Source: Bacteroidales bacterium M8 (GTDB lineage Bacteria; Bacteroidota; Bacteroidia; Bacteroidales; Muribaculaceae). From it: a DNA stretch of 64,000 nt. The stretch spans positions 1-64,000 of the forward strand of contig LUJS01000047.1 of the NCBI GenBank assembly GCA_001689495.1. Direction: 5' to 3'. Shown in pieces: positions 8,046 to 17,048 of this stretch; position 1 is the first letter of the stretch, and each line of letters begins with the position of its first letter. A program made the translations under genes and the position numbers. The notes below the pieces were generated by a model. That model made no database searches and was not told the origin of the DNA. It saw nothing but the letters and a program-made list of their open reading frames with translations.

Positions 8046-8180
8046 AAGAAAGTGCTGCACTAAGTGGCTGATTTTAAACATACACTCTCGCTATTTAACC
8101 TCTGTCTTGGATTACATGTCCAGTAGAACGGGGGGTCGAGAGGAATTGTCCCTATATCCATAACCGGTTAAAAGTTCCAT

Positions 8181-9590
8181 TTGTCGCAATCAGCTGAAAT
8201 AAAGGAGATAAGCCTTGGGGAACTGATAGACTTTTTCAGAGTCAAGACCGATTCGATGTCAACGGCTTCATCTGCCGATTATCGCAAGGCGGTTACTTGC
8301 CTGAGGAATTTTTTATCGTCCGGAGCTGACGACCTAACATTGTCTCAGACAATTCTGGAAGACTGGATGGTATACATGAACTTTCAAGGGCTGACCATCA
8401 AGACGAGCATCCATTATCTTGATCTCATCTCAAGCCTGTATGGTTCTGCCGTCAAGGAAGGGATAGCCGTGGACACAGATATTTTTTCAATAGTCAAGGC
8501 CAACGTAAAGAAACTCAAGGCCAATGACTGGAAACCGGTAATATCCGAGTCGGACTTCGCAAGGCTCCAAAACATCACCAAATCGGCATACAGACAGACC
8601 GGCAATCTTGCCGTATCCTCGGACATTCTTTTGTTCTCGCTGGTCAATAATGCCATGAGCTTCTCTGACATAGCCTCGCTCAAGAAGGAGGATCTGACTA
8701 TGTTTTCAGAAGAGAGCAAGGAGATTGCAGAACGGCATTCAGATTCAAGACGCAAATATATATTTCCGCTCGAACAGACCAAGAAAACTGACCGGCAACT
8801 CGACAACTATGTCACTCAACTTGTCGGACACTTGTTTGATTTGAGGAATATAAGGATTCTTGGTGACGTTCAGGATACAATTAAGAGTTATTGGGCTTAC
8901 GCTGCCCTGCGATGCGGAGCGTTTGCAAGCAATATCATAGGCTTGGTCGGTAAGCCTGCCGGAATCCCCACCCTATCGCTCTGTACCGGAGACCATGAAG
9001 CCAAATCAGACCGCCTGCGCGGTTTAGTTTCCGACGTCTTTGTCGAAAACCCAAAGAACTGGTATGCCATGCGGCTGAGACCGGGGGTGAAATTCGAGGA
9101 CATCGAGGAACGAATCCCGGATCTCGGCGACAGAATCCAGAAACCTGATTTCTTCTACCCTTGCAACGAGATTGCCAAAAGGCTCAAGAAAAGACTTGTT
9201 TTTGAACAAAAGCCCATTCTGCCCGACATAGTGTTCTTTAAAAACCGGATAACCGACGTTCAGCCTCTATTTGCCAAAATCGGCGATCTGGCTTGGTGCT
9301 ACACCAGCGACGGGGCATACGCCTCTATACCCAGACGGGCCATGGAGCAGTTTCAAAGGGCCATCGGCAAATTCACTCCTGACTACGAAGTCGGTCCGGT
9401 AGGCTCACTGCCCCTCCGAAAAGGAGACAAGGTTGTTGTGGTGGGTGGCCCATTCATGGGGCTTGAGGGAGAAATTCAAGAAGATACATTCGACCAAAGC
9501 AAAGTCGTATATCGAATCATGCTTTGGGGCGAGAACAACAATATCGAATGGCGGGTATCGGACACCCGAATGCTCGAAAGACAAAAATAA
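8181..9590 (+). CDS. Tyrosine-recombinase-like / NusG (UpxY-like) fusion regulator
   Basis: 469 residues, TTG start inferred: the frame opens at 8172 and the next ATG would cut the first domain. Residues 10-115 resemble a phage-integrase SAM-like core-binding domain. Residues 130-285 resemble a recombinase catalytic fold (DILLFSLVNNAMSFSDIASLKKEDL), but the first catalytic Arg is Ser, the HxxR box reads DTIK, LGH is replaced by VGK, and no Tyr nucleophile is seen. From about residue 295 (NWYAMRL...PILPDIVFFKN) an NGN-like domain begins, followed by a KOW motif (LRKGDKVVVVGGPFMGLEGEI). It is probably the antiterminator of locus 1, with the dead recombinase domain perhaps binding DNA at the promoter dyad. 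Both domain calls are by eye. Confidence 0.75.
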   Translation: MSQSAEIKEISLGELIDFFRVKTDSMSTASSADYRKAVTCLRNFLSSGADDLTLSQTILEDWMVYMNFQGLTIKTSIHYLDLISSLYGSAVKEGIAVDTDIFSIVKANVKKLKANDWKPVISESDFARLQNITKSAYRQTGNLAVSSDILLFSLVNNAMSFSDIASLKKEDLTMFSEESKEIAERHSDSRRKYIFPLEQTKKTDRQLDNYVTQLVGHLFDLRNIRILGDVQDTIKSYWAYAALRCGAFASNIIGLVGKPAGIPTLSLCTGDHEAKSDRLRGLVSDVFVENPKNWYAMRLRPGVKFEDIEERIPDLGDRIQKPDFFYPCNEIAKRLKKRLVFEQKPILPDIVFFKNRITDVQPLFAKIGDLAWCYTSDGAYASIPRRAMEQFQRAIGKFTPDYEVGPVGSLPLRKGDKVVVVGGPFMGLEGEIQEDTFDQSKVVYRIMLWGENNNIEWRVSDTRMLERQK

Positions 9591-9602
9591 TACACTACCT
9601 AA

Positions 9603-10436
9603 ATGCGCATAAAACTCATCACAACAGGAGTCATCGCCGCCACCCTGCTCTTGGGCTCCTGCTCGACACCTAAGAATATAACCTATTTTCAAGACGCAGT
9701 TCAGGGCGAGATAGTAAATCCGCTAAAGCCTCTTGAGGTAAGAGTCAAGCCCGAGGACAAGCTCTCAATCATGGTCAATACGCCCGACCCGGCCCTTTCG
9801 ACCCTGTTCAATCTCATACAGGTGCAAAACAGACTGTCATCAACCACATCAGGGACCAAAATATCGGGAGGATCAAGCTCAAACAGTGGCCAAACCTCAA
9901 TGTATACCGTTGATCCGCAGGGTGACATCAACTTCCCTGTTCTCGGCAAACTTCATGTCGCCGGGATGACACGTTTTGAAGTGGGCACATATATTGAGAA
10001 TGAACTTGTAAACCGTAATCTGGTCAAAGACCCTATCGTAACGGTAGAGTTCGGCAACACAGGCATCACCGTACTTGGCGAAGTTAAATCGCCCGGGCGC
10101 TTGGAGTTCAACAAGGATCATCTGCTCTTCACTGACGCGATTGCAATGGCCGGAGACCTGACAGCCAACGGCAAACGTGAGGATATTCTGGTGCTTCGCG
10201 AGGAATCTGACGGATCACAGAAAGCTTATCGCGTGAATCTTCTTGACATAGACGCTCTTGCGGCATCTCCCGTGTATTATCTGCAACAGAACGACGTGAT
10301 ATACGTCGAGCCTAACGATAAGATAAAGCGTTCTACAACCCCGACCGGAGACACGCCATTCACTCCGACGTTCTGGATGTCGGTCGGCTCGTTCGGTCTG
10401 ACAATAGCAACATTAATCATCAGCCTTACCAAATAA
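9603..10436 (+). CDS. Polysaccharide export outer-membrane lipoprotein (Wza-like)
   Basis: 277 residues. The lipobox LLLGSC places the lipidated Cys at 20. A Poly_export domain spans about 45-155 (VKPEDKLSIMV...GDINFPVLGKLHVAGMT), and one SLBB-like domain about 160-215 (TVLGEVKSPGRLEFNKD...DAIAMAGDLT). A C-terminal hydrophobic segment (FWMSVGSFGLTIATLIISL) follows. It forms the outer-membrane channel for polysaccharide export with the Wzc-like protein encoded three bases downstream. The first 90 or so bases are almost identical to the locus 2 copy at 48224, while the rest has diverged. Confidence 0.92.
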   Translation: MRIKLITTGVIAATLLLGSCSTPKNITYFQDAVQGEIVNPLKPLEVRVKPEDKLSIMVNTPDPALSTLFNLIQVQNRLSSTTSGTKISGGSSSNSGQTSMYTVDPQGDINFPVLGKLHVAGMTRFEVGTYIENELVNRNLVKDPIVTVEFGNTGITVLGEVKSPGRLEFNKDHLLFTDAIAMAGDLTANGKREDILVLREESDGSQKAYRVNLLDIDALAASPVYYLQQNDVIYVEPNDKIKRSTTPTGDTPFTPTFWMSVGSFGLTIATLIISLTK

Positions 10437-10439
10437 GAT

Positions 10440-12878
10440 ATGGCAGAAATCATCGACCTCGGGGGAGGCACACCCGTCACAGCTACGACATCTGCGACAA
10501 AGAGAAAAGCCGCCACCAATACCTCGTTACCCATCTCCGACATACTCTTCCTGACGCTCAGACGGTGGCCGTGGATTATTCTGTCTGTTTTAATATGTAC
10601 AGGTGCTGCGTTATACTATGTCCTTAAAACTCCGACTGTCTATACCCGGGCCGCACAACTGATGATCAAGGACTCGTCGTCCGGTAAATCGGCCAATATA
10701 AGTGATATAGCAGACTTTGGTATAGTGCCGAACAAAACCGATGTCGAGGACGAAATTATCAATCTTCGTTCGGGTGAACTTATGGGCGAGGTTGTACGTC
10801 GACTGAATCTTGATATAGACTATTATCGTGACGGACGTTTTCATAATGTCGTTGCTTACGGTGAGAATCTTCCGGTCAATATACATTTCATCGACATGGC
10901 CCCGGAACTTTCAGCCTATATGGAACTGAATCTGTCTGACGGCAAATATTCTATTTCGGATATAACCTTTGATGGCGAGAGACTGAAAGAGACCGTCAAT
11001 GGAGCTATAAACGACACTATAAACACTCCCCTCGGGCGAATAACTGTAGTGCCCACCGGATATTATAAACCCGGCGGTGAGATTTCGCTCAAAGTGTATA
11101 AACTGCCGATGTCTTACACTCGGGCCAGCTACTCGTCTCGACTGTCAGTTTCGCAGGTCGGAGAGAAAAGCTCATCGCTTATACGTCTGACCATGAGTGA
11201 CAGATCGGCCCAACGTGCCGATGCCGTTCTCGGGACACTGATTGATGTATATAAGGATGCATGGATTCGTGACAAGAATGAGATAGCTATTTATACATCT
11301 CAGTTCATAAACGACCGTCTCGGTGTGATAGAGAGCGAACTTGGCAATGTAGATCAAGATATTTCATCATTCAAGTCCGAAAACCTCATTACCGACCCTA
11401 CGGCCATTTCGTCGATGTACATGTCGCAGAATCAGCAAGTATCATCCGAGATTGTCGAACTAAACAACCAAATTCAACTTGCGAAACTAATCCGGTCGAC
11501 GCTCACAACGGAGTATAACGGGAATAAACTCTTGCCTTCCAACTCCGGCATCGTCGGTGATGTCGTCTCACAGATCAACGCCTATAATGAGCTGGTACTG
11601 CAACGTAATTCTTTGATTGACAAATCGTCTGAAACGAACCCACTTGTGGTGTCAATAGATGGACAGCTTGCATCGTTGCGCTCGGCCATCATCACGACCA
11701 TAGATAACCAGATTACCGCATTGACTACACGACTGGGATCCTTGCAGTCTGCCTTAGCCAACACGACAAGCAAAATTGCATCAAGTCCTTCACAGGCAAA
11801 ATATCTATTGTCCGTAGAACGTCAACAGAAAGTAAAGGAAGCTCTCTATCTCTTCTTATTACAGAAACGTGAGGAGAACGAGCTTTCGCAGGCTTTCACC
11901 GCTTACAATACAAGGGTTATAAACGCCCCCGGCCCGTCCGGTGTACCCCCCTCCCCCAACAAGACTTCGATTCTGGCCATTTCATTTGCTATCGGACTTG
12001 CATTGCCTTTTGCTGTTACATTCCTCATAGAGACCGCCAATACCCGAATCAGAGGACGCAAAGACATCGAGCATCTTTCAATACCTTTCCTTGGTGAAGT
12101 TCCGCTGGATGCAGAAACCTCAAATCGAAAGGCTGTAAAGGAGGAGAAAGAGGTCAATACCATTCTGGTAAAAGAAGGCAAGCGGGACATCATAAACGAG
12201 ACATTCCGCGTACTTAGAACCAACGTAGAGTTCATGCATGTGGCATCAGAAGGGGCCAACATCATAGCCGTAACATCATTTAACCCCGGGTCCGGCAAGT
12301 CATTCATCACCGTCAATTTGGGAATGACTATGGCGCTGAAGAACAAACGTGTTCTCGTCATCGACGGCGATATGCGTCACGGATCGACTTCAAGCTATAT
12401 AGGATCGCCCGACAAGGGACTGTCAAACTATCTGAGTGCGACGGATACTAGGTTGAATACACTGATTGTCAAAGAACAATCGTGCAAGAATCTTGACATA
12501 CTCCCCATCGGGCCGGTTCCCCCCAACCCCACAGAGTTGCTCGAATCGGAGAGATTCGGAGAAATGCTCAAGGAACTCCGCACCCGATACGACTACATAC
12601 TCATAGACTGTCCGCCCATCGAGATAGTAGCCGACGCACAGATCATCGACAACCACGCCGACAGGACCATCTTCGTCATACGCGCAGGCTTGCTTGAACG
12701 CTCAATGCTCCCCGAGCTCGAACGGATCTACGACGAAAAGAAATACCGCAACATGGCCCTCATCCTCAACGGCACCGCCCTCTCCACCTCACGCTACGGC
12801 TACTCCCACGGCTACCGTTATGGATATGGTTACGGATACTCGTACGGGTATAACTACAGTAGCAAATCAGAAAAATAA
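10440..12878 (+). CDS. Wzc-like polysaccharide co-polymerase / tyrosine autokinase
   Basis: 812 residues. Membrane segments near 40-60 and 510-530 frame a Wzz/GNVR-type periplasmic domain with coiled coils. The C-terminal BY-kinase domain has Walker A GSGKS (617-621), Walker A' VLVIDGDMRHG (Asp642, Asp644) and Walker B LIDCPP (Asp723). A tail with ten tyrosines in a GY repeat is the autophosphorylation cluster. It controls chain length and export together with the Wza-like protein upstream. All kinase motifs are intact. Confidence 0.94.
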   Translation: MAEIIDLGGGTPVTATTSATKRKAATNTSLPISDILFLTLRRWPWIILSVLICTGAALYYVLKTPTVYTRAAQLMIKDSSSGKSANISDIADFGIVPNKTDVEDEIINLRSGELMGEVVRRLNLDIDYYRDGRFHNVVAYGENLPVNIHFIDMAPELSAYMELNLSDGKYSISDITFDGERLKETVNGAINDTINTPLGRITVVPTGYYKPGGEISLKVYKLPMSYTRASYSSRLSVSQVGEKSSSLIRLTMSDRSAQRADAVLGTLIDVYKDAWIRDKNEIAIYTSQFINDRLGVIESELGNVDQDISSFKSENLITDPTAISSMYMSQNQQVSSEIVELNNQIQLAKLIRSTLTTEYNGNKLLPSNSGIVGDVVSQINAYNELVLQRNSLIDKSSETNPLVVSIDGQLASLRSAIITTIDNQITALTTRLGSLQSALANTTSKIASSPSQAKYLLSVERQQKVKEALYLFLLQKREENELSQAFTAYNTRVINAPGPSGVPPSPNKTSILAISFAIGLALPFAVTFLIETANTRIRGRKDIEHLSIPFLGEVPLDAETSNRKAVKEEKEVNTILVKEGKRDIINETFRVLRTNVEFMHVASEGANIIAVTSFNPGSGKSFITVNLGMTMALKNKRVLVIDGDMRHGSTSSYIGSPDKGLSNYLSATDTRLNTLIVKEQSCKNLDILPIGPVPPNPTELLESERFGEMLKELRTRYDYILIDCPPIEIVADAQIIDNHADRTIFVIRAGLLERSMLPELERIYDEKKYRNMALILNGTALSTSRYGYSHGYRYGYGYGYSYGYNYSSKSEK

Positions 12879-12896
12879 AGAAAGATCCGAATAAGC

Positions 12897-13943
12897 ATGA
12901 ATAACTATTCTGATAGACTTATATTATTTGATTCACTTAAACTTTTCGCAATTTTTCTTGTTTTGTGGGGGCATACGATACAATATCTATTGTCCACTGA
13001 ATTTGCTGATGAGCCGGTGTATCGAATGATTTATTCATTTCATATGCCACTGTTCATGATGATTACCGGATTCTTTTTTGCAAAGACGTTTAAATCCGGA
13101 TTCATTAACACAACACTCAAGAAATTCAGACAATTGATAATTCCAGCTTTAGTCTGGTCTGTGCTCTTTTCGGTTTTAAAAACCCTCAAGACAGGTATGC
13201 CGTCTTTGGATTACATCATTGCTAACATATCCAATGGCTTTTGGTTTCTGAAAAGTGCTTTTATATGTTGTTTGTTAGGATATCCCATATGTAAATTTCT
13301 GAATTACAGAGTATTATTGGGGGGGGTGATATTTTGTTTCTCACAAACTCCATTTGATAGTTCCCTTCAAATTTCATTTATGTTTCCTTGCTTTTATTGT
13401 GGTATGTTTCTGCAGTGGAAATATAAATACGTCAGAAAAATGAAACTCTCCATACCTTTGATGATAACCGGAATTATTGCTGTGTTAGGAAATCTGGCTC
13501 TTGACTCTGAATTGTACAGGCTCACTTTCGATGCGATATACTTAAGACCTGTCTGGCAAGATGCCTCAGTAATCATGCTAAGGCTTTTTCGAATCATATT
13601 AGGAATTAGCGTCAGTCTTTTCATAATATTTGCATTCGAGGGAATCACAAGAAAGATGTTGGAATATACAACACTGAATAAAGTGATTGTGATGTTGGGT
13701 TCCGAAACACTCGGAATATACATTCTGCAAAGCTATCTACTTGAATACCTTATGGCACGTCACCTGAATTTCGACAATATGCCATTTGCCACTTTTAATT
13801 TTGTGGTTGCGCCCGCCATATCACTCATAATACTATTAATATCAATATGTATAATCAAAACACTCAAAACAAATAGGTACTTTGCAGCCATTTTGTTCGG
13901 CTCAAGAATTCAGGAATGCCAGAAGATTGATTTTGCTAATTGA
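12897..13943 (+). CDS. Membrane acyltransferase (Acyl_transf_3), G8 tract, ON
   Basis: 348 residues with about ten hydrophobic segments. The N-terminus LILFDSLKLFAIFLVLWGHTIQY carries the conserved His of acyltransferase family 3, which O-acetylates sugars of surface polysaccharides. SFHMPLFMMITGFFF is a second family motif. A run of eight G (13319-13326, about codon 141) is in frame here. Gain or loss of one G would truncate the protein, so slipped-strand switching is possible. The acceptor sugar is unknown. Confidence 0.85.
   Translation: MNNYSDRLILFDSLKLFAIFLVLWGHTIQYLLSTEFADEPVYRMIYSFHMPLFMMITGFFFAKTFKSGFINTTLKKFRQLIIPALVWSVLFSVLKTLKTGMPSLDYIIANISNGFWFLKSAFICCLLGYPICKFLNYRVLLGGVIFCFSQTPFDSSLQISFMFPCFYCGMFLQWKYKYVRKMKLSIPLMITGIIAVLGNLALDSELYRLTFDAIYLRPVWQDASVIMLRLFRIILGISVSLFIIFAFEGITRKMLEYTTLNKVIVMLGSETLGIYILQSYLLEYLMARHLNFDNMPFATFNFVVAPAISLIILLISICIIKTLKTNRYFAAILFGSRIQECQKIDFAN
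13319..13326 (+). repeat. G8 homopolymer inside acyltransferase gene
   Basis: Eight consecutive G bases encode Gly-Gly in LLGGV. The gene is in frame at this length. It is one of four G/C runs of 7-8 in the window, all in polysaccharide decoration or glycosyltransferase genes. Confidence 0.8.
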
Positions 13944-13947
13944 CAAT

Positions 13948-15513
13948 ATGTCCAATACTACAACCGAAATACCTGAATCTCGAGTCAAGAAGACACTTCT
14001 CAATGCAAGGGTGAACCTTATATTCTATTTTATCACCCTATGTCTGAGTTTTTTCTCCCGCAAAATTTTTCTTGATTGTCTCGGTGCAGATTTTGTAGGC
14101 CTCACAGGTACCCTTCAGAATATTCTTGGATATTTGAATCTTGCAGAACTTGGTGTAGGGGCTGCCATAGCATTCAATCTATATAAACCAATACAGCAAC
14201 GCGACAGAAATCAAATAATAGACCTCATATCTCTTTTCGGATATTATTACCGTAATATCGGACTTATCGTCTTGTCGGCGGGTATCATTTTGAGTCTTTT
14301 TATCCCGTTGATATTCCGCGATTCCAACTTTCCATTTGGTGTTATTTACTTTGCGTTCTTCTCATTCCTAACCTCTTCTCTTATTGGGTACTTCATAAAC
14401 TACCGTCAAATATTACTGTCAGCAGATCAACGTAATTATGTCGTAGCGGCCTACTATCAGTCAGCCAATATACTCAAGACGATTATTCAGTTGACGATAG
14501 CATATTACTACACTAATTTCTATATATGGATAGCAATCGAACTCTCGTTTGGAATTATATATAGCATAATACTCAACAAAAAAATCAACCAAGTCTATCC
14601 TTGGTTGAAATGCAGCACCAGCATCGGAAAAGCACAAAGCAAAAACTATCCGAACATCCTACGTTCAACACGACAAGTCTTCATCCATAAAATCAAGGAC
14701 TTCCTACTCTCACAAAGTGATCAGTTGTTTATTTTTGCGTTTGTCTCGCTCAAGATGGTAGCATATTTCGGCAACTATACTCTGATCATCACGAGGCTTA
14801 CGATGTTTTTCAGCACAATACTTGATAGTGTCGGTGCAAGTGTCGGAAATCTTGTAGCAGAAAACAATAAAGGCAAGATGATGCAGGTCTTTTGGGAATT
14901 GATGGCACTAAGATACTTTATGGCCGGATTGATCTGTTTCTCCATCTACGAGCTTATCACACCATTTATAGAACTTTGGCTTGGTAAAGAGTATATACTT
15001 GGCAATACCATTCTTGTAATCCTTCTGTTGAATCTATTCATATCAATATCTCGAGGCACTGTTGACAACTTCAATTTTGCTTACGGACACTATGGCGATG
15101 TTTGGGCAGCATGGACCGAAGGTATAATCAATGTCTCAGTTACCCTTATCGCCGGATACCACTGGGGTATTCCCGGAATCCTGTTAGGCAAGACATTCAG
15201 CATCATCCCCATCATCGTGTTTTGGAAACCTTTCTACCTTTTTAAGGATGGATTTGCCGAAAGTTATGCATATTATTGGTCACAGACAATAAAATATTAC
15301 GTCATTTTCGGCTTGTCATTCGTCATAGTACATTTTTTATTAACAATAATCCCCATAAATCCGGGGCTCTCATTTGGTTGGTGGATAGTATATGCAATCA
15401 TCTGTTCAGGTAGTTTCGCGATACTATACCTTTCATTGATGACTTATTTCGGGCCCGGGGGTAAAAATCTCATCAAAAGATTACCATTATATAAAATTGG
15501 GCTAAGAATATGA
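13948..15513 (+). CDS. Polysaccharide flippase (Wzx-like)
   Basis: 521 residues from the ATG at 13948, five bases after the previous stop. An earlier in-frame ATG at 13882 lies inside the upstream gene and gives an implausible N-terminus. The protein has about 12-14 hydrophobic segments and MATE/MOP-type features near the start (NLIFYFITLCLSFFSRKIFLDCLGADFVGLTGTL, shown in parts). It moves lipid-linked repeat units across the inner membrane to the polymerase. It ends overlapping the next glycosyltransferase start by four bases. Confidence 0.9.
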   Translation: MSNTTTEIPESRVKKTLLNARVNLIFYFITLCLSFFSRKIFLDCLGADFVGLTGTLQNILGYLNLAELGVGAAIAFNLYKPIQQRDRNQIIDLISLFGYYYRNIGLIVLSAGIILSLFIPLIFRDSNFPFGVIYFAFFSFLTSSLIGYFINYRQILLSADQRNYVVAAYYQSANILKTIIQLTIAYYYTNFYIWIAIELSFGIIYSIILNKKINQVYPWLKCSTSIGKAQSKNYPNILRSTRQVFIHKIKDFLLSQSDQLFIFAFVSLKMVAYFGNYTLIITRLTMFFSTILDSVGASVGNLVAENNKGKMMQVFWELMALRYFMAGLICFSIYELITPFIELWLGKEYILGNTILVILLLNLFISISRGTVDNFNFAYGHYGDVWAAWTEGIINVSVTLIAGYHWGIPGILLGKTFSIIPIIVFWKPFYLFKDGFAESYAYYWSQTIKYYVIFGLSFVIVHFLLTIIPINPGLSFGWWIVYAIICSGSFAILYLSLMTYFGPGGKNLIKRLPLYKIGLRI

Positions 15514-16400
15514 AACTTTCAATAATAACCATCAACTACAACAATCGTGAAGGTCTTCTTAAGACTATAAAAAGTATTATCGCACAGACCTACCGTGATT
15601 TCGAATACATTATCATTGACGGTGGATCAACTGATGGAAGTGTTGATGTCATAAAAGAATATTCAGAATACATCGACTATTGGGTCTCAGAACCGGACAA
15701 GGGCATATATAATGCCATGAACAAGGGGGTCCAAGTTGCTCACGGAGATTATTGTCAGTTTCTTAATTCTGGGGACTGGTTATATTCTAGTACTTCAATA
15801 GAGAATATACTACCTTTACTAAACGGCTCATATGATATTATTTCTTCTTATACAAATATAATAGACCATGGACATATTAAGAGGTTGAAATCTGGGAGTC
15901 CATATGAATTAACATTAATTGGACTAATCAATCGTTCTCTATCTCATCCATCGTCATTCATTAAAAGAGATGTATTAATCGAATATCCTTATGATGATTC
16001 TTTAAAAATCGTAGCTGATTGGAAATTTTTCATCGAAGCTTATATTAATAAAATGCAATTTTGCCATGTCGATTTAGATATTGCCTTTTTTGATACTTCC
16101 GGAATTAGTTCAAGTAATCATGAACTTCTTATGATTGAGAGGACTAAAGTTCTAAACGAGATACCTATTTCAGAAATACTCAATGAATCATCTGTTTTTC
16201 CATCAGAAACAATATTACTTTATGAAAGTATAACAGAATCAATAACACTAAAGAAAGTTCTTCATTTAGTGATAAAATTCATAGTATCTATATATTCTAA
16301 GATTTTATTTGTTAATATTTTCCGAAAGAGGAAAATATATAACAGCATTAATTATCCTGGTAAAGTCCTTAACGGAGACAGGATAATTTTTGAGAAATAA
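15510..16400 (+). CDS. GT2 family glycosyltransferase
   Basis: 296 residues. A GT-A fold opens with LSIITINYNNREGLLKTI and has the nucleotide-sugar motifs IIDGGSTDGS and EPDKGIYNAMNKG, the latter typical of the WcaA/colanic-acid-like branch. A DWKFF motif lies near residue 170. It adds one sugar to the lipid-linked repeat unit at the cytoplasmic face. The start overlaps the flippase stop, so translation is likely coupled. From here the base composition becomes clearly AT-rich, as is common in transferred polysaccharide genes. Confidence 0.9.
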   Translation: MKLSIITINYNNREGLLKTIKSIIAQTYRDFEYIIIDGGSTDGSVDVIKEYSEYIDYWVSEPDKGIYNAMNKGVQVAHGDYCQFLNSGDWLYSSTSIENILPLLNGSYDIISSYTNIIDHGHIKRLKSGSPYELTLIGLINRSLSHPSSFIKRDVLIEYPYDDSLKIVADWKFFIEAYINKMQFCHVDLDIAFFDTSGISSSNHELLMIERTKVLNEIPISEILNESSVFPSETILLYESITESITLKKVLHLVIKFIVSIYSKILFVNIFRKRKIYNSINYPGKVLNGDRIIFEK

Positions 16401-16430
16401 ATCCAAATCCAACAGTCAAATCAAACATAT

Positions 16431-17042
16431 ATGTCTAACATCATTTTCAAATTGAAATTTCTGATTAATTACATCAGATTTCTACCGCTTGTAATAAAAT
16501 ATAATCGATCATCAAAGCGTGATATAATTAATTTAGATATAAAACGATGGCTTAATGAAATCGATTATGAATCACGTAAATCTAATACATCCAATCTAAT
16601 ATATTTATTATTCCTAAAACCCCAGTTTAGGAATCTGTTCTTCTTTCGGATTGAAAGTCATTCAAATTTGTTAAAATTCCTATGCCCTCCCGATTCAACA
16701 ATTTCATTAGCCGATGATTGTATTGGCATTGAGGGCGGTGGTCTATATTTTGAACATGCCACGGCAACACGATTAGGTGTAAACCATATAGGATATGGGT
16801 GCCGGTTCAGACAATTAACCACACTTGGTGTAAAAAGTAAGAATCGCCATAATGAAAGACCTTGGATTGGTAATAATGTAGATTTCGGCGTGAATGTAAC
16901 TTGTATCGGAAATGTGCATGTCGGAGACAATGCAATTATTGCAGCAGGTTCTGTAGTAGTAAAAGATGTTCCAGCCAATGCTATCGTAGCAGGTAATCCT
17001 GCCAAAGTCATCAAGTATCGTGACGAAACTACAATAAATTAA
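16431..17042 (+). CDS. Serine-acetyltransferase-like hexapeptide acetyltransferase
   Basis: 203 residues. A helical N-terminus is followed by left-handed beta-helix hexapeptides (GGGLYFEHATATRLGVNHIG...PWIGNNVDFGVNVTCIGNVHVGDNAIIAAGSVV, in parts). The acetyltransferase ending VPANAIVAGNPAKVIKY is present. In a polysaccharide locus it most likely acetylates a sugar or sugar nucleotide rather than serine. Spacing to both neighbours is short, consistent with one operon. Confidence 0.87.
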   Translation: MSNIIFKLKFLINYIRFLPLVIKYNRSSKRDIINLDIKRWLNEIDYESRKSNTSNLIYLLFLKPQFRNLFFFRIESHSNLLKFLCPPDSTISLADDCIGIEGGGLYFEHATATRLGVNHIGYGCRFRQLTTLGVKSKNRHNERPWIGNNVDFGVNVTCIGNVHVGDNAIIAAGSVVVKDVPANAIVAGNPAKVIKYRDETTIN

Positions 17043-17048
17043 CTCATC

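Larger units (their letters stand above)
7753..8180. other. Intergenic promoter and leader region of polysaccharide locus 1
   Basis: 428 bases without a gene between the divergent sigma operon and locus 1. It holds a short palindrome CGAGACATCTCG (7792-7803), the locus promoter (8005-8012), a 21-base dyad (8025-8045), a leader of about 135 bases with a G6 run (8131-8136), and the palindrome TAACCGGTTA (8161-8170) just before the TTG start. No small coding gene or known riboswitch is seen. The long leader would suit a NusG-family antiterminator that loads early. Confidence 0.6.

Noticed and set aside
8131..8136. G6 run in the locus 1 leader as a slipped-strand switch
   Set aside because: It is non-coding and only six bases; no promoter spacing depends on it. 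C6 runs in the Wzc gene (near 11946 and 12515) were dismissed for the same length reason.
8181..9060. Active site-specific integrase gene
   Set aside because: The catalytic Arg, HxxR, LGH and Tyr positions are all substituted, so recombinase activity is not supported.
12780..12878. Tandem-repeat-like GY codons at the end of the Wzc gene
   Set aside because: These encode the normal tyrosine cluster of BY-kinases and recur in the locus 2 copy; not a CRISPR or satellite.
13882..13947. Upstream ATG start for the locus 1 flippase
   Set aside because: It would overlap the acyltransferase end and add 22 residues without membrane-protein character; the ATG at 13948 follows the stop by five bases.
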